Positions 31,125 through 42,199 of a DNA stretch of 64,000 nt are shown piece after piece. The DNA is from Porphyra umbilicalis (lineage: Eukaryota > Rhodophyta > Bangiophyceae > Bangiales > Bangiaceae). Each line of letters opens with the position of its first letter. The first letter of the stretch is position 1. Under the pieces are notes generated by a model, which was not told where the DNA came from, ran no database searches, and saw only the letters and a list, made by a program, of their open reading frames with translations. Where the stretch lies: NCBI GenBank assembly GCA_002049455.2, contig KV918761.1:434001-498000 (forward strand), in the 5' to 3' direction. The position numbers and the translations under genes are program-made.

Positions 31125-33266
31125 ATGACGGTCCGCGGGAAGAAGATCACTCCGGTGGCTGCCGGCCACACCGCTCCTCCTCGCACTCGCCGGCAGACCC
31201 ATCACTTTTCCGACCCCCGCCCTCACCAGCCGCTGCCCGCGCACGCCACTGGCCGCGGCCGCCTCGTGCCCTCGCCCTCTCCACCCTCCTTTGTCGACGA
31301 GGCTGGCCCCAACGGGACTGTTGTGGAACCCGGTGCGACTGCCAGCTGCGCAAGGGCGCCGTTCACGCGTGCGGCAGCTCGTCGCCTCGCGGCCGAATGC
31401 GTTTGCGATCCTGTAGATGCGCATGGGAACGACGCTGCCAGCGATATGGCTGGTAAGTTACCAGTGGCTGCACGCACCACCCGAGACGGGAACAAGAATG
31501 TGGCAGTGCCGGCCGCTGCGGCCGAGCCGACTACGGCGCTGCCCATCGTCACGAGGTCCTCGACTCGTGGCTTGACCAAGGTCATGCCGGCTGCGGTCAA
31601 CCCCGCGCGGAGCAGCGCTGTTGGAAAGGCGCCGGCGTCGCGGGGGAAGGGAAAGAAGGTGGTGTTGCCGGCCGCTGCCGCCGCACTGTCGGCGGCGTCA
31701 CCCGTCTTCACGCGGTTCTCGACTCGTGGCTTGACCAAGGTCATGCCGGCTGCGGTCAACCCCGCGCGGAGCAGCGCTGTTGGCAAGGCGCGGGCGTCGC
31801 GGGGAAAGGGCAAGAAGGTGGTGTTGCCGGCCGCTGCCGCCGCGCTGTCGGTGGCGTCGCCCATCTTCACACGGTCATTGACTCGTGGCTTGACCAAGGT
31901 CGTGTCTGATACAGTCAACCTCACGCGCATGAACTTTGTCGTCAATGCGTCGGTGTTCCGGGGCAAGGGCAAGAAGGAGGCGGTGCCGGCCCCTGCCGCC
32001 GCGCTGGCGGTGGTGTCACCGACTGTCCCATCGTCACCACCTGCCAAAGGGAAGAAAGTGGCTGTCACGGTGTACCCGATGCGTGCCGGCGTTGCCGTCG
32101 AGCCGACGGTGCCGCGCGAGAAGGTCAAGAAGGCGGCCGTGCCGGCCGCTACCGCCGCGCTGGCAGTGGTGCCACCGACCGTCGCACTGTCGCTCACGCG
32201 TGACAAGGGGAAGCAAGTGGCCGTCGCGGTGCACCCCACGCTTACCAGCCCTGTTGGTGTGCTGTCTTTGTCTCGCGTCAAGGGCAACAAGGTGAGTCTG
32301 TCGGCTCCTGCGCGCACGACCGGGCCCGTCACGAGGTCCACCGCCCGTCGAGGCGTCGCGTTCAGTGACGGGCAATCGCTCGGCTCCTCAATGGCACGCA
32401 ACGGCACGCCTATCTCGCGGGCTGGAAGCGGGGTGTCGGGTGTGCGTGGCGACAGTCCCCCGCCTCGTGGGCCTGGTCCGGGCGGCCGCACGCCCAAGGC
32501 GCTGCGTGATCTCGCCGGCGCCGCAGGCGCCAATTTTATGGCGCAATGGACGCCGTCCTCGCCGTCTCCGTCGCCCGAGGAACTGAAGCGCCGACGTCGC
32601 GCGAGCGCCCGCCGTCGACGGTCTGACCCGAGGACTCGTAGCGGCTCTCCACTCGTGCTGCTGCCGCAGCTCAGTTCCGACCCGGGTACTTGGTCGCCGC
32701 CTCCCACCCGCGACACCCGGCGATTGGCGGAATACTCCCGCCGTCTCGCCGTGCTTCCTGCGGAAAACAGTAGCACCGACGACGAAGGGGCTGCCAGGGT
32801 GATGCGCCGTCGTCCTGTGCCGGCTGGAACCACGGAGGTCCTAGCAGCCGATGCGACGGCAGGCGTGCCCGCCACTTCCGACAACCAGGCCCCTCCTCCT
32901 GTCGGTGCCATGCATCCGCCGCTGCCGCCAGCCGTGGAGGAACGGATGGCCGTCGTCGTCGCCGCCCACGAAGTCATGCGGCAGAAGCACGCCGCCATCA
33001 AGATGGAAATGAAGCAAGAGCCGATCGTCAGCGGACCGGCGGTGACGTCCGCCGCTTCTACTCCCGTACCTTGCGCTGCTTTCCCGCCCGTGACGACCGC
33101 CGCTGCCTCTGTTTCTGCCGCAGCGACTCCTCCTCGTTCGGCAGTCGTCGTCCCGCCGCCCAAGATGGAGCCAACTTCGTCGGGTGACTGTGCTGCCACC
33201 GCAGACGGGACAGTGCAGAGGCGGGGACGGACGAAGCGACCTCCGCGGCGGCACATCGGTTGCTGA
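31125..33266 (+). CDS. Basic repeat protein of the second transposon, unknown function
   Basis: 713 residues from ATG 31125 (GCGACGATGACGG context) to the TGA ending at 33266. The frame is open further upstream, but this is the first convincing start. The N-terminal half contains a 53-residue repeat (159-bp spacing at 31561, 31720 and 31879). Each unit holds STRGLTKVMPAAVNPARSS, then RGKGKKVVLPAAAAAL. More degenerate units continue to about 32330. The C-terminal half is arginine/serine/proline-rich, with KRRRRASARRRRS near 32590 and a closing RGRTKRPPRRHIGC. The many KGKK and RRRR clusters suggest a nuclear, nucleic-acid-binding protein. It lies between the divergent transposase and the accessory gene starting at 34741. 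Its function is not known. A GTGAGT near 32291 could be a splice donor, but the frame continues. Confidence 0.5.
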   Translation: MTVRGKKITPVAAGHTAPPRTRRQTHHFSDPRPHQPLPAHATGRGRLVPSPSPPSFVDEAGPNGTVVEPGATASCARAPFTRAAARRLAAECVCDPVDAHGNDAASDMAGKLPVAARTTRDGNKNVAVPAAAAEPTTALPIVTRSSTRGLTKVMPAAVNPARSSAVGKAPASRGKGKKVVLPAAAAALSAASPVFTRFSTRGLTKVMPAAVNPARSSAVGKARASRGKGKKVVLPAAAAALSVASPIFTRSLTRGLTKVVSDTVNLTRMNFVVNASVFRGKGKKEAVPAPAAALAVVSPTVPSSPPAKGKKVAVTVYPMRAGVAVEPTVPREKVKKAAVPAATAALAVVPPTVALSLTRDKGKQVAVAVHPTLTSPVGVLSLSRVKGNKVSLSAPARTTGPVTRSTARRGVAFSDGQSLGSSMARNGTPISRAGSGVSGVRGDSPPPRGPGPGGRTPKALRDLAGAAGANFMAQWTPSSPSPSPEELKRRRRASARRRRSDPRTRSGSPLVLLPQLSSDPGTWSPPPTRDTRRLAEYSRRLAVLPAENSSTDDEGAARVMRRRPVPAGTTEVLAADATAGVPATSDNQAPPPVGAMHPPLPPAVEERMAVVVAAHEVMRQKHAAIKMEMKQEPIVSGPAVTSAASTPVPCAAFPPVTTAAASVSAAATPPRSAVVVPPPKMEPTSSGDCAATADGTVQRRGRTKRPPRRHIGC

Positions 33267-34740
33267 TTGACGACAAGAGGAGCTTTTCTTGTCGGAGACG
33301 ATGTCGCTGTCCGGCGTCTGCATAGCGGTGTATGAGGGACAGGTTTGTGGGACGGTTATTTCATGCGAGTAGGACACGTCGGATTGACGCTGACGAGGCT
33401 AGGAGACAAGTCATCATCTAGTTGGTCGTCGTCTTGTGTTCTTGGCTTCACCATTTTTACCACTTGCGTTGGTACCTGAAAGAAATTTACAGCCCGCTTG
33501 TCGGTGCGAGCAGCGTCACCTGTCAATACCAACAGCCACACGCTCCTCATGCCGCGTTCCCCTACCGATGCAAGCCATCCTCCCCACCGGCGGAAACCGA
33601 TGCTACCGTCAATGCTCCCCGCCGCCCCTGGCAGGTCAGCGGCGGCTGGCTTTGGCAAATGCCCGCGGCAGAAAACGGGTGGCCGCCCTGTTCGCGTCAC
33701 AGGACTGTCATCGAAAAAAACGGGGACCCTCGTCCTCAGTGACTCGGACACAATATCGTGACGCCGTCAGTGGCGTACCCGACGTCACCACCTCGCAGAA
33801 ACACCAGAGCACGACCAGAGCCTCGGGCAAGACAAGCCAAGGTTGTCCGTCGTTCTGCACACCAGAGAAAGTACAGCAGTCTTATCGTCGATGCACCGCT
33901 GTGAGCACCGACAGCAACCGGCAGTTTGGTGCGCACCCATCTGGACGCTCGTCAAACGACGACAGCAACGAAGGCCGGAGGGATCAAGAAGACGGCGGGA
34001 GCGCTTCGTTCGTCATTCATACGTGGGATCCAGTCAGACTTGTCCGCGAGAAAATTGTACTTGCACTGGAACATTCCACGAGCTGATGTCAATTCGTCTC
34101 AGAAGGGTGGCCAATCCTGCTCTGCATCTCGCCCGCGCAGCCGACTGACACAGGTGACTCCCCGTGAAGCCTCGCCTACGCACGGCGAAACGCACGGCCT
34201 CTGCGTTTGTGCCACCGTGGCGCCCTCCCTAACGACAGTGCGTTCGACCCTGTCATGTACCTACATTTTCAAGGGCTGCACACCCCTGAGCCGGGCGCTC
34301 TTGCCCGCGCTGGGATGGAGTCGGGATGACGGCGTAGGTAGGAGGTACCGACCTGGCTTGCTCCTGCCCCTCGATGACCGGCTGTTGCCTAGCCGCTTCT
34401 TGGAAGACGGTGTCTGGGGGACGTCCTCCTCTGTTCCTTCTCCTTTCTCCGTTCCGGTGCTGTCCTGAACTTTTTCCCTGGTGTACACCTTTACCCCGAC
34501 CACCGCGCTCATTGCCAGCCACGTCCCGCGCTGGACCCGTCGACCAGCTGGCCCGCCAGCACCACTTGCCTTCCGTCTGTCATGGTTGGGGACGGCGGAA
34601 CGCGCGGGGGGGCGGGGCGCCACCCGACGGTGCCATTGGGCAATTCGAACGTCGTGGGCTGGCCGTCGCTTGGCGCAACGACGGCTTCTTCTTTACCACA
34701 GAGCGCACCCATGTCACAGGTGTTGACGCCCTCGACATAG
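33267..34740. other. No supported gene; possible intron or leader
   Basis: No coherent coding region. It may hold 5' exons or leader of the gene at 34741-37742, whose reading frame opens right after a stop (TAG at 34738) and lacks an early ATG. Confidence 0.4.
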
Positions 34741-37700
34741 TTGGCAGGTCACGACCCTGGTCCGGGCGCGCACGCTCCCCTGACCGACGGTTCAACAATT
34801 CGGTTTGACTCCCCCCACCTCGGTGCGTCCGTTCCTCGTCCGGCGCATGCCGTACACGTGCCGACTGCGACTGCCTCTGCGACTGCGGGTGCCGCGGCGG
34901 CTGCGGCGGCGGCGGCGACGACGGCGGCTGCGGCAGCAGCAGGAGCACCGAGACCGGGGCATCTCTCGAGCTATGAGGCACGGTCGGGGTTTCCACCTGG
35001 AGTACCGGACGGCGCACCGCCCGACGGTCGGCCTGGTGCGTCTCCTGCAGGCGCCAATGACACGGTGGGTGCGCCATGGTCGCCTCCGGCGCCCTTGCCT
35101 TCGAGCCCGCGACCGACATCCGCAGGCGGCCCGATGTCTGCGACGCTGCCGGGCGAGACTCGTGCGCCATTGGCGTCCACCGCAAGACCGCAGCGAGACG
35201 ACAACAACCGCTTCTTCGCTCAAATGGACGACGCCATTTCTCGGCTGCCGCCGGGTACTGCGGCGCGTAAGTCGCGGCCCCCCGCTGCTGCCGGAGCGTC
35301 CTCCCGTCGTCCTCCTGCCACACAAAAAGATGCGGCAGCAGCGGTTGCTGCTGCGTCCTCCGCGCGGGCGCGACTCGTCAATCGTCTGCGAGCCGCAGCA
35401 GCACGGAGGGATGCAGGCGTCACGCACCCCCTGCCTGGGGACGAGTCTGCGGCTGCGGGTCTCAATGGGCCACCCACGTCCTCCCCCGCGCCTGCGGCGG
35501 CTTTGGCATCGGTGGCGGCAGTGGTTGCAGCTGCCGCCGCTGCCGCAACAACGGCCGCAACACCCCCCGCGACAGTCGGACACGCTCTTGGAGACGGCTC
35601 CACTGCAGGCGGGGTGCCCTGCTCGTGCCGAACAGCGTTGGTGGAGATGTCGGCGGCACTGCAGCAGATTTCTACTGTGATGTCGGGGTTGTTGCAGGCC
35701 CTCTTCGACGAGAGGGCCGCCACGTCGGCCGACTTCTTCGCGCTTCGACGGAGTCTGGCTGTCGTCCTGGCCAACAGCGTCAGCAGCAAGGCCGATGTGG
35801 CTAAGGTCCATGCCTTGGCCAACGCGACGTCGGTGAGCGTGGGCACTATTGCGTCCGCGTCATCGGCGCTCGCCTACAACACGGCGGCGACCGCGGGCGA
35901 CCAGACGTTGCGGCCATCCCCGCGGCAGTCCCAGCAGCAGCAGTCGGGCGCTGGGTCGCTTGCTGTTTCCAAACCGCACGCTGAGGACGAACCAATGGAG
36001 GTCTCTTGGGCGATTCCCATGCAGGTACGTTTAGTGAGTGCCTCTCGTCTGTCGCCCACTAACTCATTGCGTGCGTTGACTTGCCCTGCAGCTGCAGGTC
36101 CTCATGTGTATTATTAAGCCTTGAGGACGCGCACTGAAGCACCCTATTCTTTGCCTCGACATTTCTGCTTCTTGGTCGCGTCTGCCGTATGCCTGTACGC
36201 ACACGTGCTGGTTCCTGTTGCCTACAGGACAAACTCGGCGAGATATACCAGGTCCATGTGTTTGTCGGCACGGGGCCGGGGTCGGCGTTCCTGACCACCA
36301 TGCAGGTGGATGAGGAGATTGCGCTGTTGGTATCGAAGCAGTTTAACGAGGAGCTGTCTGCAGCCAAGACGCGCATGGAGACGAAGATCTTGACGAAGAG
36401 CAACACCGCCGAGACCGGCCTCGCGCCCACGAAGATTCGCATCTTTGTCAAGCGGGTGATGCCCCGCTGGCAGGACAAGTTCACCAAGCTGCTGATGAAG
36501 GGCTTCCACGAGAAGGCCTGCGCTGTGCTAAACACGGGAAAGAAGAGCGGCAAGGGCACGCGCGGGCACATCCCCATGCTGCAGCCCGCCGACGGTGTGA
36601 CGTGCCTCAAGGACAACTGGTTTTTCGCCAAGCCCAATGGACGCGAGGTACTCAACTTCGCGACGAAGCACGCCTTCACGAAGCTGAGGTGCCTCTCCTC
36701 GGTTTATGTCGAGTCTACCGTCGACCAAGCCGGCTACCTCAAAATGCGTGCCGGTTTGTATGCACGCATCGTGTCGACGGTATGTTGTGGCAATGCTTTT
36801 CTGTCGGGGGTCATCTTCTTGGATTGCACTGTTTTTTTTTCGGGCGCGGATGATGACGCATCGTGCGCAGCGTGTGCAACGTAACGCATTTCTTGTGCTC
36901 TGACGCTGCTGTATTCTTCACCGGGACTTCTCGGGTTCGTTGAGCAACCTGCTTGCCTGTCCCTCTTCTGCTTCTGTGGACCAATGCGCATGCCTGTTTT
37001 GTTTTGTTGGACGTCTGATCTGAAGGTGTACCACTGTCTGCGCAAAGTTGCAAACTACCCAAGCTTGAGTGACACCGGCGGCAACACGGACGTTGTCACA
37101 CGCAAAGTGTTGGCCGCCTTTCTCTCCCTCATTGATGACCTGCGGCAGAAAGACACAAGGGTGGAGGAGGGGCTCATGCTCACTGACGGTGCAAGCGCCC
37201 TGCGAGCGGTGGTTGCCGACGTACCCGCTTTGCGGCAGCAGGCGGCTCACCTCGAAATAATGGCTACGAAGACGGCCAACCCTCCTCCCTCCAGCACCAA
37301 CACTTGTCGAGCCCGAGCCGTCACCACGACGCCCGCAACTCGACGCCGCAGCGAGTCAAAGCGGGCTGCCCCGGCGGGTGACTCTGGCGTGGCTCCTGCA
37401 GAAACGCCACGCAAGAAACGCGCGCGCAAACGTTGGAGCGCCCCACCCCGCCAACTAGAGAGCGTCGAGGACTCTAGTGTGGCGCCGTCGAATGACGACG
37501 GTGAGCCGTCCACGAACGATGGATTTCCGGCGTTCGGCACGCCGCCGGTGGACGGGACGGTCACCGGCGGCGCAGTTGGTGATGACGGCGGGCGCGAGTC
37601 GAACGAGGAGGAGACGTCGGATGCGCACGACGTCGATGACATGCTGGAGCAGCTCCGCGCGCGTAGGCGGCGGTTGCACATCAACGGTTGTGAGGGCAGT

Positions 37701-37742
37701 GCGGTTGTGCATGTTTGTGTACCGGCCAGGGCGTGCCGTTGA
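34741..37742 (+). CDS. Transposon accessory protein, three exons
   Basis: Exon 1 runs to 36024, exon 2 is 36228..36779 and exon 3 is 37026..37742. Both introns have GT-AG ends and phase 0 (GTACGT and GTATGT donors). The 5' end is unresolved. The frame opens at 34741 without ATG and the first in-frame ATG is 35134. Exon 1 is alanine/proline-rich with a helical segment (MSAALQQISTVMSGLLQALF) typical of a coiled coil. Exon 2 is a well-ordered domain with IRIFVKRVMPRWQDKFTKLL and DNWFFAKPNGREVLNFATK. Exon 3 ends with a basic KKRARKRW cluster and an acidic tail (ESNEEETSDAHDVDDMLEQL). The layout matches the gene at 59884-62388, so I read both as the second protein of the same transposon class, by analogy with TNPA-type proteins. 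Confidence 0.55.
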
Positions 37743-38240
37743 CCAGGAGGGCGCGTGCAGTGCACCATGAGCGGGAGAAAAGCGCTCACAAGGAACGATA
37801 AAAAAAACACGTAGCCACGGTTACGTTGTACTCCACCGGTCACTAACTCAAGAAGTAATAACAACGAAGCATTAGCACCAATGTGTCTTACTACATGCAG
37901 AGTTAAACGTTGTGGGCAGCTCCTTAATGTAACACTAGAAACTCAAGACCAAGTCTCTTGCTGACTGTCATGTACGTGGGTGTGGTGTAAGAGGCATGCT
38001 GACACCCTCCCGAGTGGCCCTTTGGGAACCCTCAACCAGCCCAGACGATGGCGTTACGAAAGACAAACGAGAGACAAACGAAAGCGCACCTTACGAACGG
38101 CCAGACGAATGCGCATTCGTAACGCATTCGTTTGACAAACGAATGCGTTACGAAACCGGCATTCGTAAGAGGGGTACCATGTCCCGACGAAGAACCTCGC
38201 CGGGGCCAGTCTGGCCGCTCGCTGGAGGGGAACGCGCCCA
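37743..38240. other. Intergenic; 39-nt perfect palindrome
   Basis: No gene. It contains a cluster of CAAACGAA and GTTACGAA words (38050-38175). At 38116..38154 a 19-bp arm TTCGTAACGCATTCGTTTG, a single A and its exact complement form a perfect hairpin. A transposon end or a replication/transcription signal is possible, but nothing decides between them. Confidence 0.7.
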
Positions 38241-38419
38241 CTTATTGCTGTCTTCCCAATTTTGGCCGATGTGGTCGAAGTCAAGACAGGGTCTCGGTCA
38301 ACTGCCCATTGGTCGACCCACTTTATCCATCTGAATGGATGGCTGAGAAACAGTTTCACACAGTTGATCACCCCTCTTGACATCGACGGCATCGGCCAAA
38401 ATTGGGAAGACAGCAATAA
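38241..38419. mobile_element. Foldback MITE, copy A
   Basis: Arms at 38241..38289 and about 38374..38419 are inverted copies built around TCTTCCCAATTTTGGCCGAT, giving a stem of nearly 50 bp with a few mismatches. It has no coding capacity. A second foldback with the same core is at 53402..53579. Confidence 0.75.
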
Positions 38420-38858
38420 TGCGTGTCAAGGTATGTCGTCATTTGTATTAATTACAAACATGTGTGGCGCCGGCATGTTCCTTCGTTCCAAACCTTCCCA
38501 AGCTTCCGGTGCTTTGACATTAATTTTGAACCCGAAGATTGAACCGAACCTTACCCCGACCAACCCTGAGAGTGTAGGGTACAGAGGCGTGGCATTCACC
38601 GACGACCCCGGGACGTCGTTGCCAGAACGACACGACATGGCGACCCTCGAAGGTGACCCATTGGCGGCCACGTCCACAGTCGGCCTGCCGCGTTCTGTGA
38701 GCTGTGACCTGCTCAACGAAGCCTGGACCTGAATGCCAAAGAAGATAGGCCGTTGTCGACGACAACGCTGTGGTTGAAAATTATATAGAACTGGGCTGGC
38801 GGGTGGGTCGCTTGGTGTACGACATCTACGCCCCAGCGTGGCCGCGTCCCGCCATTCC
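38420..38858. other. No gene seen upstream of the CNNM-like ORF
   Basis: No coding region for the missing CNNM N-terminus could be found. The DNA has lower GC than the following gene, including a GAACCGAACC-type stretch near 38530. It is likely inserted or rearranged sequence. Confidence 0.4.
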
Positions 38859-40400
38859 ATGATGCACCCTATGCACCAAGCACTACCAATGATCGCTTAT
38901 TCCTGTGTGGGGGCCGGCCGACCAGCGCGCGTCTCACGAAACTGGCACCGTGACGTGCGCGACGATGTTGAGCTCCGCACGCGCGGCGGTGTGCATAGCC
39001 GCCGCGGCCTGCACCAACGCCCACGCGGTGTGCTCCCGCCACGCGCTGCAGGTCGGCGCGTGGCTGATCGGCTTTGTCAAGTCCTCCGTGCCATCCTGCT
39101 GCCGCTTGCGTGGTCGATTGCGGCCGCCCTCGACGCGGTGCTCGGGGAGGAGATTGGGACGGTCTACTCGCGGCACGAGCTCAGCGGCCTCATCGACGCG
39201 CACTCGCGCATCCGCCACGGGGTGTTGACTGAGGACGAGACGACCGTCCTCAAGGGCACCCTCACGCTGTCGGCCAAAACCGTGGCGGACGTGCTCATCC
39301 CCGCCGAGGACGTCTTTTGTCTGGACGTGGCGGTGGTGCTCGACCGGCCGACGATGAAGCTATGCCTCCGCAAGGGCCACAGCCACGTGCCCCTGTACGA
39401 GGGCGACAAGGCCAACATTGTCGGGATGCTGCCCAAGCAGCCCATCCCCATTGACCCCGACAAAAAGGTGCCCGTGCGGGCGCTCATCAGTGAGATGAAA
39501 AAGGCGCACAAGGTGCGCGTCTCCGCGCCGCTGTACGTGTCAGCCGACACGGCGCTGTCGGAGCTGCTGAACGAGTTTAAGGACGGGCGCGTGCACATGG
39601 CGCTCGTCTATGACGACATTAACAAGCCCGACGGGGAGCGCGTTTTCCTCGGCGCGGTGACGCTCGAAGACGTTGTCGAGGAGATCCTCGCCGAGGAGAT
39701 TATCGACGAGACGGACCGGTACGTGGGCAATGTGTCCAAGCAGCCCGTCCTGGAGCGGGGGTCTGACGGCCGCCTCGTCCGCCGCGGGACGGTGCTCGCG
39801 CAGCAGCGGATCACTGGGACGGGCACGATCCTCCTCAAAGTGATTGATGTGCAGGCGCTCAGGTCGCCCCTCGCCGCCAAGGTGTCGTCCGCGCTCAACC
39901 AGCTGGCCGTCACCGCGGGCGGGGCGACGCCGTCGGGGACGGCCGCCACCACCGCCGCCGCGTCGGGGACGGCCGCGAGCCCGTCCGTGTCGCGCACCCG
40001 CCCGGGCACCGCTGCCGGCGACGGGTCCACCTCCCCTGACGGGCGGGCCAGTGTCGGCTCGGCCGGTGTCACCGCCAGCCGGCCGACGAGCACCAGTGGC
40101 ATCTCCGACAAGGCGGGTGCGGCGGTGCTTGGCGCCACTCCCTCGCCCCGGGGCCTCCGCGAGAAGGGCGCGCGGCTGCGCAAGCGTGCCGCTGCACCGG
40201 CCGACCGCCGCAGCCGTGCGCCGGCGGGCGTCAACGCGCACGTGGTCGGTGTGCCGCCGCCGGCGGGGGGCACGCCGGGCCACCGCATGTGGATCCAAGT
40301 GCCGTCGGAGCTGGTCGACGAGGAGGCGGGGCGCGTTGGGGGAGGGGGGGGGGCGAACGACGCTGCGGCTGGGGAGCAGACGCCCCTGCTCACTCGGTAA
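38859..40400 (+). pseudogene. CNNM-type CBS-pair transporter, 5'-truncated
   Basis: From about 39080 the frame encodes the end of a DUF21 domain (LRAILLPLAWSIAAALDAVL, GEEIGTVYSRHELSGLI) followed by a CBS pair. The pair includes TVADVLIPAEDVFCLD, GHSHVPLYEGDKANIVGML and FLGAVTLEDVVEEILAEEII. A long alanine/proline-rich tail ends GEQTPLLTR, a possible endolysosomal dileucine signal. CNNM/CorC proteins are magnesium transporters or regulators with a three-helix DUF21 membrane domain. Here only its last part is present. AVCSRHALQVGAWLIGFVK (39020-39083) lies in another frame, so at least one frame change is needed, and nothing upstream of about 39010 resembles DUF21. The ATG at 38859 gives 513 residues with a non-homologous start. 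It could be a broken gene, a mis-assembly, or a gene with an unseen 5' exon. Confidence 0.75.
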
Positions 40401-42199
40401 GCAGGGGGTAGGGGGGTGATGGGGGCGGGGAGGTCGGGCGGCATGGACGGACGGACCGGGGATGGGTGGAGCGGTGGGATACGGGGGATGGCGGTGCGCG
40501 CCCGCATCACCGCGTCGGTGGTGGCTGGGTGTACGTCGGGCCGTCGCCGGCGTGGCCTACGTGCAGCGCGGTGGGCGGCGGCGGACCCGTACGGGGCTGT
40601 GGCGTGGCCGTCCATTGCACTGCTGATGCAGGCGCGGCGCGCCGTGACGGCTGCGTTTGATCGTCGACGGCAGGTGACGACGACGGCGGCGGCCGAGGCG
40701 ACGCCAGTTGCGGCTGGGGATGTTTTTCTTGTAGCGGCCACGCCCAGAGCTGGCACGGCGGGCGCCCCCGGCGGCGCGCGTCGATGGCGGCGGGCAGTGG
40801 CGGCGTGGCCGCCGGTACGGGTTCCTAGGGCGTGGGGAGGGCGCGGTCGTGGGTGGGCGCCCCTGCCGCGCGCGTCGACGGGCCGCCAGCGACGCGGCCG
40901 CCGTGGTCCACCGACAGCGTGGCGACGCCTCTGCCGCGTGCCGCGTCGGTGCGCACCGCGGAGGCCGCCGCGGCGGTGACGCCGACCGCGCTGCGCGGCG
41001 CGGCACGCGGCGGCGGCGGCGTGGCGGTCGCGTCGGACGGGCTGTTCGGGGGCCCGCGCGGTCGCGCGCGGCGGCACGACATAGAATCGTCGGCTCGTCC
41101 CAAATTTTTTTTATTGCTACTTGTTGCTTGCCTTTTCCACCCCCATTGCGATGCGCACGGGCGTGCCCGACGTGCCCTCGATCCACCTCTCCCCCACGCC
41201 GCCGTCCGACAGCCCCCCCCACCGCGCCACCCGCGCCCCCCACCCCCCCCCACGACGGCGGCGCTCTGTCAGACGCGCGGCCACCCGCGGCGCGCGCGGC
41301 GCGCGCCGCCGACGCGGCGCACCGCGGCGCCCCCCCCCCGCCCACCCGCGCCGGCGGTGGGCCCGCCCCCCCCGCCGCCTGCGCCGGCACCGCCCGTGGC
41401 GGCACACCCCCGCCCGCCGCGGCGCGCGGGCCACCGCCGCGCCCGGCGGTCGGCGCGCCGCCGCCCGACCGCGCGCGGCGCCCCGTCGGTGGGCGCGGAC
41501 CAGCGGCGCGCGCGAGGGCGTGTCGCGGGCGCCCCGGCGCGCCGCCGAGCCGCTTGCCGTCGCCGCCGCCGGCGGGGGGGGGGGCGCCGCGGGCGGCGCT
41601 GCGGCGCCGCGCGTCGTGGCGCCGCCGGCGGGGCGACCGCGGCGCGACGCGTGGCGACGCGCCCCGCCGGCGGCCGTGCGCGGCGCCGCCGCGCCGTGCG
41701 CGGGGGCGCGCCCCTGCCCCGGGTGGGTGCCCGCGCGGCGCGTCGCGGCGCCCGCCGCGGCGATCTGCTGCGCCCGCGCGCGGCGGCGGGCGTGTCGACG
41801 GCGCCCGCCGCGGCGGGGGTCTGCGGCCGCCGCCCGGCGGTCGCGCCGTCCGTCGGCCGACCGCGGCCTCGTGCGCGGCGGGGGGGGGCCCCCGTGGCGG
41901 CAGGCGGGGGTGCCCCCCGCGGGCGGTCGGCGTCCCAGGGGGCCGCGTCGCCCGACCGCCATGGCAGTGGCCCCGCCCCGACCCGCCCGACTGCACGCGG
42001 GTGACGACGGCAGCGCCGCCCCGTGCGGCTGCGGCCGCCCCTGCGGCGGGCGTCGTGTGTGGGTGGTGCCCCAAGCGGCCACGGGGGCGCGCGCCGGCGT
42101 GCGCCCGGGGGCACGCCCCGCTCGTGACGCGCCCGCGGCGCCGCAGTGGACTGCATCCGTTTTCTCCCCGCCTGCTTGGTCACAGAGCCGCGGGGGGTT
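40401..42199. other. Extremely GC-rich spacer, no gene supported
   Basis: The region lies between two genes that converge (CNNM-like and the NB-ARC/WD40 gene). Frames of 300-520 codons are open on both strands at once, and all are low-complexity R/A/P/G. A short A/T island (41101-41125) breaks the pattern. No domain signal is seen. Confidence 0.7.

Noticed and set aside
31223-33256. 677-codon minus-strand ORF
   Set aside because: It is the shadow of the plus-strand repeat protein at 31125-33266, which has the better start context and basic C-terminus.
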